Assembly: GCA_022577435.1 (NCBI GenBank)
Contig: JAKOON010000041.1
Location: forward strand, 2,129,501-2,193,500
Length of the DNA: 64,000 nucleotides
Origin: Embiotoca jacksoni
Lineage: Eukaryota; Chordata; Actinopteri; Embiotocidae
Direction: 5' to 3'
Shown: positions 12,078-22,974 of the stretch, one piece after another
How the letters are laid out: the number at the start of each line of letters is the position of its first letter
How positions within the stretch are numbered: the first letter of the stretch is position 1
Position numbers and translations under genes: made by a program
Notes under the pieces: generated by a model
Databases searched by the model: none
Told to the model about the DNA's origin: nothing
What the model saw: the letters and a program-made list of their open reading frames with translations, nothing else

Positions 12078-15000
12078 CCACAGAAGTTCAAAAGGCTAAA
12101 GAGTGAAAAAAATACAAAATAAAGCCTCATTACTGTCCTCATGAATTATTCATTCAAGGAAAACAGAAGTCAACATTTGATACCTATGGAAGCCCATTAA
12201 TTCCAGGAAAAGAAAAAAGGAACAATAATTGATAACTACAACTTGACGGATAATTTTAACTGACTTTGATTGTATTTGGTAGATAATCTTATATCAAAAC
12301 GGAGATTAAAAGTTAAAATGTTTTAACACCGGTATTTTCATTGTTTCATTTATTATGTAGTAACTCTGACTTAGTATGAATATTCTAATGTTCATCTTGC
12401 CTTTGCACACGGAGGATGTTATTTGTTGTGCAATTAATGTAGTATTTATAAATAGAGTTAAACTACTTATGTATATACAGTGTTATTAAAATAAGTGAAA
12501 ATAGATCCTGCAAAACCCTTCGTGAAATGGACCCTGTTGTTAAAACAGAATACCTGCGCAGTCCCAGCCAGACATGTTTGGTGAGAGGGAAGGAGGCTCG
12601 TCTCAGGACTCCCTCCACCTCCCTCTGCTCCTCCTCGCTGCGAACGCTCAGCAGGTCCCAGTAGAAGTCTCTGCAGTACAACAAGGCGTCCGACCAACTC
12701 AGCTTCCGTTCCACCACCGCTACGTTCCGACCCGTCACACTGAAGGAGGACGCAGGAGCAGCCATCTCTGGGAAAAAAACATCAGCTTTAGAGAAAACTT
12801 AGTGGTTTAATACTGATGTTTCAAATTAAAGTCTTGATTGACTAACCTCCGTACACTTCCACCTCACATAGTGTCAGAATAGCTCCAGGGTTTGTGCCGT
12901 TGAGATAGACGTTGACCACCTGACCGATCATCCCTCCACAGTTGTAGGACTGGGTATGTCCATCAGGAATGGAGGTAATAAGAGCACATCTGGGGGGGGG
13001 GGGGGGGGGGGATCTGGCTTGATTCGGATTGGAAACCCAATGATACAAAGTCCCGCCCACCGATACCAGCTGTAACCTGACTGTACCACTGGCCTGTCAA
13101 TCAAACAGACACGCCCCCAAAAACAGGTCTTCTTGAATCTTCTTTTCTAAAGAATGAGGGATTATTTTCAGATGGACCTCCAGAAAACTAATAAAGAGCG
13201 ACTTTAGTGAACAACACCGAGATAACTGATGGACACCATTTTTTGACTTACAATTTTATGAGAGGTTAAATGCGAGTGTGGAGCCGGAGGCTTTTTTTTT
13301 TGAGCCAACCTCTAGTGGCAGCTGGTGGTATTGCAGTTTAATGCATTGGCCCTCATTTTCCAAACCCCGAAGCTAGAACACTTTTATATACAGTCTATGA
13401 TTTCACTCTGTTAAGTTGACACGAGCGACTTATTTGTTTTCTCAAAAAAAAAAAAAAAAAAAAAAATCCCATCATTAAATTAGATGTTAGGCCTCAAAAG
13501 GCTGTTTTGGGGCTCGTCTGATTAAATTAGATCTTCATACTTCCTGGAAACTGGGCAAGAATCACATTTACAGCCATTTGTACAGACCTAAGAAAAATCT
13601 TTTGTAGATACACTTCTTTGTTTTTATAAGTAACGAGCTATGCAGGTTAGAGAACATTTTTATGTTGGGACACTTTTTCATGTTTTAATTGTCCCCCTTT
13701 GTTGACTTTTGTACTGTACTATGTTTGAGTATAGGAATTTTCCTGAACTCCAACTCTCTCCAGGATTACCTTGGGTTGTCGTTGCCGTTGTTCTCGAGGG
13801 AATTCCCAACGAGGATGACAGAATTAGCGATCCTGTAGCCTAATTGTCGTCTGTTGGTGATGCTAATAGAATCGATCCTGTACACGGTCGGCAGGCGCAA
13901 ACTCCACCAGTGGCTCAGTCCAGGTTGTGTATGGGAGCAGGATCCATGAGCAAAGAATGAGTCTCTATTCCCATCAATTGCATTGGAAGCAGCACCATTC
14001 ATATAGGACGTCGACTGAGACGCTGTTCCACTGGGTGCTACATTTAGCAAAGACCGAGCTTGGTGGTGACAAAAAATAATTAAAACATCCTTGAATACAT
14101 AATCCTCCAGCTTTTGTCATTTTTAAGAAAAAAAAAAAAGAAAAAAAGCAAAGTTTAAGCTCTCACTGCTACCTTTGTACAAGAGGCAAACGGAAATAAA
14201 TTCATACTCAAAGGATCAAAGAAGTTCAGTTAAAAACTGTGCAGATAATCCATAGATCTTAATGTCAATGACAGACAATGTCTTCTACCGGGAACATGAG
14301 TTTAGGTGAACTGACCTTGAACATAAAGAACAAAGTAAACTGTAAATTTGCAGCCCTTTAAACGTTTGTACAGACAAAATGAAGAATAAACTGGTATTAA
14401 AAGGACTACAGATGCAGCAGTTGAAATGACTGAGATGAAGTTCAATTAACAACTGCATTGAAATATCCGCGTAGAACAGGGAACTGATGCGGAACACTAA
14501 CTACTTAACATTTCAACATTTTGAAGGAAATGTTTGCAGTGAAGCAACAGAATAGTAAGAACATAAATTAGAAAAAAGCCAGAGCTTACCTGTACAACCA
14601 GAGAGGACCCATAAGTGGAAGAAAACACCTTTAATTTGAAAAAAAATATTTCACATCATCCATCCTATTTAAATCATTGTGAATAACTTGTTAAATAATC
14701 ACATTTATGCAATTCTCCCACAGCATCTTTTCTGAGTCTCATTAAGGGTAGTTTGAAATTGTAAGATATAAACCTTCTTTTCAATTTAGTAACTTCCATA
14801 CAGTCTTTTGTAAGTAGACCCAGATGTGCAAGAAGTATGTGGACAAATGCACGCTCAATATTTAGAGGACATTTTCATGTACAATGGAAAAATATATGCT
14901 AATTAGCTCAGTCCACTTTTCCAGAGCAATTTCCTCCATTTGTCTATAGTTTCAGCAAACTTAGAAGAGTGACCACTTTCCTTCATTTAAATAGGCTGAA

Positions 15001-15496
15001 CGACTGATTCAAAGATTAAATATAACTAGGATACAATTTTGTTTTTTTACAATTTTGTTTGAAATATCAGACTCAGTTATTTCTCTTTTTTTTTTTTCTT
15101 CCTCTCTCTCTGAAGAGGCCATCTTAGAATAATTGTAGAAAAAGCAATATTTATTGTGGTTTTTTTTAACTTTCTTTTGCTTTACCCTACCAAAGGCTGC
15201 AGGCATTCATGAAAATATTGGGGCGATATTGAGCTAAAACAAAAATTCTGGCAGATTAATATTGATGTTGGTCAAATGTTACTGTAAATTACCGTTGTCT
15301 TCTATAAACATCATACTTTCAGCAAATTGTTGGTTCTTTGACATTAAAAAACATCAAATTAAAAGATTTTACATCAGATTGGTCCATCCAGTAAAATAAA
15401 ACATTCACTCTGTATCATCATTTGATGTTAAATTAGCTTTTTAAGAATTCAAAGATCATACTTACTGTAAATATCTTTGCAAGTCATTGCAGGCAT
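10049..15496 (-). CDS. Secreted F-type lectin / C-type lectin-like fusion protein (8 exons, predicted)
   Basis: Exons on the minus strand: 15496-15466, 14628-14590, 14058-13770, 12989-12847, 12767-12554, 11230-11055, 10976-10935, 10110-10049. Every junction uses GT..AG and the phases agree (1,1,2,1,2,1,1). The total is 996 nt, giving 331 residues plus TGA. Residues 1-24 form a hydrophobic leader (VFFHLWVLSG). Residues 29-168 are a fucolectin-type domain (NVAPSG, NAIDGNRD, SCSHT, WW, GNSLENNG, LTLCEVEVY). Residues 175-298 are a C-type lectin-like domain (LSWSDALLYC, WLGLR, WFWMPG, SPCGGM, PSYWRDLPC, YFICLEG). A short polar tail follows. Both domains normally bind glycans in innate recognition. 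Here the fucolectin RGDCC motif is changed and no EPN or QPD motif is present in the C-type domain, so classical sugar binding is doubtful. Exons 3-6 are firm; exons 1, 2, 7 and 8 rest on splice phase and context. Confidence 0.82.
10545..10880 (-). mobile_element. Dispersed repeat family R, inverted copy in lectin intron 7
   Basis: This is the reverse complement of the family seen at 13.0, 23.0, 33.4, 54.0 and 62.3 kb. Shared landmarks are tgccactaggggctggctc, the agcctccatagactcccac block and cgtccaaatatggtcacttc. It lies wholly in the intron between exons 7 and 8 of the lectin gene. It resembles a MITE-like teleost repeat with no coding capacity. Confidence 0.75.
11540..11720 (+). mobile_element. 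LINE (L2-like) 3' tail fragment
   Basis: It contains aggaggtttttttcctccct, a degraded gctctaaagttctgtcg segment and the terminal tatataaataaaactgaattg, the characteristic tail of a common teleost L2-like LINE. The same tail occurs at about 25800-25870 and, inverted, at 45874-46080. Only the 3' end is present, as expected for 5'-truncated LINE insertions. It lies in a lectin intron. Confidence 0.65.
12045..12074. repeat. GT microsatellite in lectin intron 5
   Basis: A (GT)n tract of about 30 bp between exons 5 and 6 of the lectin gene. Confidence 0.95.
12992..13011. repeat. G20 homopolymer forming the splice polypyrimidine tract
   Basis: Twenty consecutive G on the plus strand read as C20 on the minus strand. 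They end next to the AG acceptor of lectin exon 4. The tract therefore serves as an unusual pure-C polypyrimidine tract and is expected to be length-variable. Confidence 0.9.
13012..13400 (+). mobile_element. Dispersed repeat family R, copy in lectin intron 3
   Basis: It matches the other R copies from ggcttgattcggattggaaa through cctgtcaatcaaacagacac and cctctagtggcagctgg to the right terminus ttatatacagtctatg. It is truncated at its left end next to the G20 tract. This is the only copy here that preserves the tatatacagtcta terminus. Confidence 0.78.
13444..13466. repeat. Poly(A) tract
   Basis: An A23 homopolymer in lectin intron 3, about 45 bp after the end of the R-family repeat. Confidence 0.9.
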
Positions 15497-15639
15497 CCTT
15501 TCAACATCCCAAACCTCAGTGATGGCTTCACCTCAGAACAATGTTGGTCTATACACAACATGTGCACATTTTGATTTGTAAATGACATCCCCTCCAGGAT
15601 TTTCATGCGCTTTGCCAAATATCAAATGGAACTAATTTG

Positions 15640-16140
15640 AAAATCAAATGATGTGTGGCTGTGGGTGAAGCAGAGGTGGGACTCTGGTAGAAGCAGGCTC
15701 GACGTTGATGACGTGGATGAAGCGGGACTCGCAGGCCGGAGCTGACTGGTGATCTCCGGGGGCCGACACGGGACAGCAGGTGAGAGTCGACGGTGGGATC
15801 TCCGTAGGACATCAGGTAAGTCCGAGACAAGACGAGGGGACAGGTCAGGTAGACTGCAGGCACGCTGACAGGTTGCAGAGACAGGTAGACAGAACTGTGG
15901 TCAGAGACAGACGAGGAAAAAGGAGGACGAACACTTACAGCAGCTCTGGCAGCGTGATACCGGGTGAGAAGACGGAACGGACCGTCAACGCAGGAGTGCA
16001 GAACCAGGGTTGATATACTCCAGGAGGTGATCAACTTGATTGCCAGCAGCTGTGCAGACCAATCAGGGGCGGGGCCATGGGAGGTGTCTGGAGGCAGGCA
16101 GTGGAAAAACACAGAACCGAACAACAAGCGACAACGTTGG
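15640..16140 (-). mobile_element. Candidate LTR-like or retroelement-derived block upstream of the lectin gene
   Basis: A GC-richer block of about 500 bp stands out from AT-rich flanks. On the minus strand it has an LTR-like order: a GC-rich upstream part, a TATA-like gagtatatcaaccc (plus coordinates about 16009-16022) and a pyrimidine-rich downstream part with GTAAGT-type donor sequences. It contains a 174-codon minus-strand open frame with no recognisable domain, which I do not call a gene. It lies about 150 bp upstream of the lectin start codon and in the same transcriptional direction. Confidence 0.35.
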
Positions 16141-16209
16141 AAGCAAGTGTTTAAAGGACGCTTCCACTGCCTTGAAAGTCCAAAGGAGGTAAATATACGT
16201 CATTTGTAA

Positions 16210-18760
16210 GCATTTGCAAAGACAGGAACATCATACCAGTCAAATCACCTGCGGCCAGCAAAACCTCCCTTGTTGTGTCTTATGGAGGTAAATTACACAT
16301 TTGCAAATCGGATTGTTTTGCAAATCTTCAGTGAAAAACCCTGAAACCTGAAGCCAGCAGGAGAAATAACTAAGTGTTACTGAATGTCACATGGCCAGCA
16401 GCAGAAGACCATGATTTGGGGTCCTAAAATAATTCAAGTTCAATGTTGACCATTCACTTTCAGCTTTTCAGGCTTTTTAGAGATGGTTCTGTTCCCTTTA
16501 ATTTGACGGTGCTTGGGAATTAATTTCCTTATCATCTCCTCAGACAACTCTCTTAACCTCAGTACTACTTAAAGACAGAAGTTTGCTTGAAAGGTCTCTG
16601 AAGCCACTTATCACCACTTCTTAGTGATATTTACAGTTTGTTGGAGCCATTTTATAAACTCTTCATAAATTAAGTAAGAATTCAGCATAGGGAAAGAATG
16701 CCGGTATTTATGACAACGGAGCTTTTAATTTGAAGATGTTTCAGGAAAAACAAACCATTGTTGCAGGAAGGTGTAAGGCCACACATACAAACACATAAAA
16801 CTAGGTAACTAGCACGTCACAACATTTGATAAGCAAACAGCGTTGACGTCACATTTGATCATCTCCTCCATTTGGATATTTAAAACTGAGCATGCAAAAA
16901 GTTTGTACCACAGTACTTGAAAACTGAGGTGAGCAGACATTTCCTGCAGATATGAGTGACTCCAACACTGATTGATTTGCTGCCTCAAGAGTTATCTGTA
17001 TATATACACATATATATATATATATATATGTGCTTTTACTGAATTTACTGCATTTTGAGGATTTGTTTGGGGAGGGACGGGGTCTTCATAAACTATTTCT
17101 TACAGTTTGGTGTCACAAAATCAATTCACATATCACTTGTCTCCTGTTGGTTATTCTACAACTGTAAGTTTGAAAAAATGTGCTGCTGCATCATTTTTTG
17201 AATTCTTTAATAATAAAAAACAAAACAAGAGATCATCGATATGTGAAGTTACTTTGGTGACACTACACTGAGAAAGAATAAAATCACTGAATATTTCAAC
17301 AAATAAAAAACATCGGTGTGTCACTTTGTAGACGGTCCCTGCACTCGTCTCACTGCTGGATGTACAAACAGACCAGTGATATTTGTCCAGCTCCCAGAAT
17401 GGCTCGTTTTGACTGAAATCAGGTTAAAGACTACGATTGTAACTCGCTGTCTTCCTTCCTGCGGGAGGAATGAGATGTTGTTTGTGTTTTAACAATGTTT
17501 TGTTGATGATTTATTGATTCAGGAAGTTTGAAGCTGCAGATACAATTCTACATATTGTATATAACTTTACAGAAGTCTCCTTGTCCTCCTGACAAATGCT
17601 CATCATTATCAGCTCAGAGCAAAGTTTATGTTTTACTCACAGGTGAATTCACCTGGATTTGAAATGTATGAAGTGCAAAATAATATAACATTAGTTTTTA
17701 AAGTAATGCTTGGGAATCATCTCCTCCTCTTCTCTCCTCCAATGGAATCTGTTTATTTTTTATATTTTTTTTTTATTGAAAAAGCAGCTGTACCATATGA
17801 AGCATACACGGGAAATGCTGCATATTCTCAAATAAAATGGTGTTGAATTAAAATATATAAAACTACAACATATTAAGCCTACACAGGTGCCACCACATTA
17901 CCTTAACGACCCTCCCTGACTGCAAGCTCAAGCAGGAAGAGGCCACAAATTACAAATTAGTCGCTAAAGGCCGAAGGTCAAGGTCCCTTTGACTTCTTCA
18001 CCAATCATGTGAAGGCAATTCCTAAATATTTGACACACGTATCCACTTTGACTTGAGGATGAACTGATTAGAATTTGGTGGTTAATGGTCACTGTGACAT
18101 GTCTGTGGCAATAACTCAATAATTCCTATGCAACATTTTACATACATATTTAACAGGATTTAATCATGAATGATGCACATTTTGTGGTCTGTGGTCTTTA
18201 AGTCAACATTATAACCATTATTATCCACTTATCTCTCCTTAACCGGATACTGAATTTGTGACAGTAATCTTTGGTGTCCACCGTGACATTGTGGTGATTG
18301 TATGGATCTTCTGAGCTACAACATCTATATGGAAAGCATTGTCTATTGTCATGGCAACAAATCAGTGTTCTATCAAAAGCAGCTTGATTGCAACCTGACT
18401 GGAGGCAAACAGATGGTAAACAAACAATATGATTAATAATATCCTCTTTTTCCTAGATATAGAAAACTTTGGATCAGACTCAGACTCCGTGGGAGTCGTG
18501 ATTGTGGCCAGTGCAGATCAAGAGAGACCCGATAAAGTCAGAGACTGGTAGACATGTGAGAAAGACACAATTGAGGTGGACGAAGCTGGATCACGGCGAT
18601 TACAATTGGAAGTCGGGGTAAGTGCATCCTTCTTGAAATTGGATACCTGCGACTAGGACGTGAATAGAAGAGGAGAGAATGCTACAATATTTAAAACAGA
18701 AAATGAGAACGGCAGCTACTGTTGAAACCAGCACGGGGATTACAGGAATGGCATGAGATG
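16210..18760. other. No supported gene; AT-rich
   Basis: A TA microsatellite lies at about 16998-17029. A segment at 16907-16937 resembles the sequence just upstream of the Ig receptor (accacagtactt, then aggtgagcaga). No open frame here shows a domain. Confidence 0.45.
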
Positions 18761-18869
18761 AACCAAATTTGGCATATTTTAGCCAGCAGAATCGTATGAT
18801 TTGAGGGTTGAGGAAGCTTTGCCGGATCTCATGTAGTGATTGACCGAGTCAGCTAGATGACGCAGAGAA

Positions 18870-19483
18870 GGAGTTAGTTCAAGATCAGCTCGTTGAACGA
18901 CGGCCAGGCCAGGGGGAACGGTTTTGCAGATGGACATCTTTGGTGGAATTCCTGGAATTTGAAACGGGACAAGCAGTCAACAGCATGGTTTTCACTTCCA
19001 GGAATGTGTTCGGCTTTGATTATGACATTATTTTGGACAGATAGCCAGGTGATGCGGTGCATGAGGGACATGATGAGGGGAGAGGAGGAGCGGCCTTTGT
19101 TAATGTTGCTGACTGATGCCTCGTTGTCACAGAAGACTGTCGGTCTTTGTCTCGACCAGCTGGGACTCCAGATGTGGTACGTGACTGTGATGGGGTATAT
19201 TTCGAAGAGGGCCACGGACTGAGGAATGATCGTGAAGGGCTCGCTGAGGGGCCCAGACTTCTGCAAACCACTCCCCCTGACAGTAGCCTTTGGAGGGAGC
19301 AGTGTCAGTGAATAGTTGGAGTGAAGTTGCTGGTGTCACATGGTCCTTGTGGAAGAATGAGATTCTGTTCCAGTCACTAATCAGGGTTTTCCAGAAAGCC
19401 AGTTCTGACGTGGACGTGGAAACCGGGTCGAGAGGGTCTTCGGCGCTTGAGGCGAGAACTAAGAGGTGGGAGATTCGATTCAA
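18870..19483 (-). mobile_element. DIRS-type retroelement fragment, RNase H region
   Basis: Minus-strand translation gives a RNase H region of the DIRS/Ngaro type: FCDNEASVSNINKGRSSS, then HIPGSENHAVDCLSRF and FQEFHQRCPSAKPFP. The upstream part (FWKTLISDWNR, LFTDTAPSKGYCQGEWF) is in another frame, so at least one frameshift breaks it. The reverse transcriptase before it and the tyrosine recombinase after it are not recognisable. It is a dead fragment. Confidence 0.8.
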
Positions 19484-19489
19484 TTCAAT

Positions 19490-20543
19490 TTTAGAAGGGA
19501 AAAAGGCAGGGGAGAAGAGGAGCTAATGAGCTGAAACGGCGAGTGAGGCTGTGATTGGATGACTGTGATGAGTGGGAGGCAGAAGGAGAGAAGAGGTGTG
19601 ACGAGGAAGAAGAGAACGCGAATGGTCCTGGCTCAGTCTCATCGTTGAACTGCAGTAAACGTCCAGTTCTCTGATAACTCCCATCCCTCAAGTGAAACTG
19701 CTCCATCAGCAACAATAAAACGTACAATTATTGATGTTAAAAGTGTGCATTTTGTTAAATAGTACATGAATCCTTGATTTATGTTCTGCTTCATGACGTT
19801 TGATTCCCTAAAATATCGGTGTCCTTTCTATTCCCTCTCAGCTCGGTGCAGTGCTAACCAACAAGGGTTTACTGACCGACTTCAACCTGAGGTGGAACAT
19901 TCAACACAAAAAAACAAAAGCCAATGGATGAGGTCATCCTCTGTAACTGATCATATTTACAAGATACAAAGGTAGAATGCAAGAAACTATAGTAGGTGTT
20001 GCTGAATGACTTTGAAAACCATCTGAAATACTGTAACACAAAAGGTTGTCACCTTCACTTGTGCCTTATCTGAATACTCGACAAAATCAAGAGAAGATTC
20101 AGAAAAAAGAACACAAACTACATTATTTATCGTTCCCGTTGAAAATCTTATGAAGTATCTTTCACGTTTTCAGTACAACTAAGCACCAGAATTAAAAGTA
20201 GTTTTCTGCTGCCTTCTCTGTTGAAAAGACTCTGACCTCTGACCTCTGACCTCTGAAACGTGCCTGCACATCACTGCAGTGAGAAGTCAACAGGTCACGA
20301 GAATTTCATGAGGTGTTAAGTTCATTTTTAAACAATGTTTTCCTATTTTTAAATGTTAAAAACAGCTTGCAGAGAAACTTCTTCAATGTGTGAATACATA
20401 AAGGGTTCCCTGTCTTAGCTTTGTTTTAAACAACGATGATTTTACCACAGATTGTTTGTCTGTCTGTTGTGAGTGATCTCCGTACAGACCGAATGAAGCG
20501 CTTACAGATGTCTTCATAGAAGTTCAAATCATTTCTCTCCTCT
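19490..20543. other. No supported gene
   Basis: Mixed composition with no recognisable gene or element. A tandem ctctgacctctgacctctga motif is at about 20230-20256. Confidence 0.5.
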
Positions 20544-20684
20544 GACACACACACTCAAACACACACACACACACTCACACACACTCAAACACACACACAC
20601 ACACTCACACACACTCACACACACACACACACACACTCACTCTCTCTCACTCTCTGTCACACACACACTCACACACACTCGCAC

Positions 20685-20723
<39 letters not shown>

Positions 20724-21073
20724 CACACACACACTCACACACTCACTCTCACTCAATCTCACTCTCTCTCACTCTCTCTCTCTCACACACACACACACTC
20801 ACACACAGATACACACACACACACACACTCACACACACACACTCACACACACACACTCACTCACACACACTCACACACACACACTCACACACACACGCTC
20901 ACGCCACTCATGCACACGCAAACTTACACACACACACACACACACACTCTCACTCACTCTCACTCTCTCTCACACACACACACACTCACACACACACGCT
21001 CACGCACACTCACGCACACACAAACTTACACACACACACTCACACAGACACACACTCACACACACTCACACAG

Positions 21074-21105
<32 letters not shown>

Positions 21106-21111
21106 ACAGGT
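20544..21111. repeat. Compound CA/CTCACA microsatellite
   Basis: About 570 bp of (CA)n with CTCACA, CTCTCT, AAACTTACAC and CAGACA variants. The cgcacacacaaacttacaca blocks are like those in the array at 1786-2398, so both arrays share internal variant motifs. Confidence 0.97.
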
Positions 21112-21321
21112 ATGACTGACACCAGTGAAGCCCATAGGACTGAGGTGCCTGACGCTGATGTCAGTGTAACAGACGCAGCCATCAGTGATGGTGTTCAGGA
21201 GGAACAAGCTTTTGTCTGCTCCAACACGACCGTCCCAGATTCGGGTGAAGGAGAGCAGGACACTGACGACACGCTGTTTAAAGAGAGAAGGAGTGGACTC
21301 TTCAATCTGGCCTCCCGATAA
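21112..21321. other. Unidentified open frame flanking the CA array
   Basis: The plus strand has a 69-codon acidic frame (VPDSGEGEQDTDD). The minus strand is also open through the same segment (RIWDGRVGADKSLFLLNTIT). I recognise neither. The minus reading is less biased in composition and could be a decayed exon, but no splice sites or neighbours support it. Its left boundary runs straight into the microsatellite. Confidence 0.2.
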
Positions 21322-22970
21322 CTCTCCTCCTGAAGAATGACTCCACTAATAGCTGCTATATCTGAGGAGGGACGAGTGGCTCAGACTCGAGAGAAGAACC
21401 AAACTATAAAGGTGATGAAGTGCTCTGAATGGAGCAGGAGACAACGGAGGCAGAACCACGAGTCATTCAGATTAACAGGATGATTAGAAACAGGTGTCAG
21501 CTGATATAAGGGAGATTTAAAATCCTGTTTGATGTCCTCGTTTCAAGACAAGATATTTAAATCTGTTCAAACCTGCTGTGAGGGTCTGAATTAAAACTGA
21601 TTCATTGATTGTTTTTGGTTATTTCTGCTTTTGTTTGAGCTAAATGGGGAATCAGAAAATTACAATCTAAAAGGAGTTGTTACCATGTGATCTGGGCGGA
21701 GGAAGCCCCGCCCACACAGACACCCCACTGATCAGAGCAGAAGCGAAAACTCAAAACTACCAAAGTAAAGGCTTAAAAATGTATTTGTCATCTGAGAGGA
21801 GAGTCTGTCTGTGTGGGCTCGTCTGCTGCCACCCCCCCCCCCACCACCTAACCCCCCCTCACCCCTCCTCCCTCTCTCCCTCCATCTTTCATCCCTTCAT
21901 CCTTCCTTTCTCTCTTCCCCTGTGTGTCATATATCCGATTTCATGCTCTGAAGGCCTGACAGGCAATTACTTGAGGATTTAACTAATTGAAAGGACAAAG
22001 ACGGGTTCAACCTCTTTGTGCTGTTCTGTCTCAGTGTTCACAGAAATGTGGACTCCCGGTGCTGTAACCTCTGTTCTGGGGGAGAGACGGGATTCGCTGA
22101 ATCCAGCGCTGCGTCACACTCTACGTTCCTCCAGATGTTTGGAAAGAAAATTCTACAAATCGAATCATCACTTGGCATGAATGGACTTCATCCAGGAGGA
22201 GATGAGATGGGGTTTGTCAGCTGGCTCCTGACATGTTCCTTCTCCATGCTGATTCGCTTCCAGCTGCCACCAAAGTTCCCCTTAGCTCATGGAGATGTGT
22301 GACGGACGTCTGGAGTGTAGTCGGTATAAACATGAGAACCTCGTGTTCTTATGGTTTCCTTGTTTCCTTGTCCTGCTCTTTCAAAAAGGACAAGAGATGC
22401 ATCCTCCTCCTGCGACAGCCACTGTATGTGAAATAATAACAAAATAATTGAGGATGAAAGTTTTCTTAACAACTAAAACACAGCAAACTGTATTAAATGT
22501 GTCTGTAGGCTACAGCACAACAAAGTAGGAACAACACAACAAAAAATTCTCCATTATTTAATGCAAAAAATAAAGACAAAACATGAAAAGATGATTTTAT
22601 AATTATTTTTTGCACTAAAATAAGTTGAATTGCTTCCTGAGTTTTTTGTATGTATAGTAAGTGAGGAACAGGGATGTATGTTAAGATTTTAATGATACTG
22701 CTTATTGATCCAGAACTCTAATTTTACTCCAATTGGTTCTTTTTGATTGTTAAAGTGAAAAAAACACCACATTGTGTTCTGTATATAAATTGTTGAGCAG
22801 CAAACTGCAGCAACATTATTTTAAATAAGACTTTTTCTTTGACAGTATTTTTACTGTGCTTTAGATTGACTGCAGCCACGAGATCACGAATGCTCCGCCC
22901 ACATCACTATTGATCCGCCCCTACTTTTAGTGATCTGAAACTGGGAGTTTCTGACCGACAGATCAGATGA
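21322..22970. other. No supported gene
   Basis: A C-rich, pyrimidine-rich stretch lies at about 21829-21925. The rest shows no gene or named element. Confidence 0.5.
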
Positions 22971-22974
22971 CACC

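Noticed and set aside
15603..16127. 174-codon minus-strand frame as a gene
   Set aside because: No domain, no start context, Pro/Ser-rich composition typical of a GC-rich LTR-like block.
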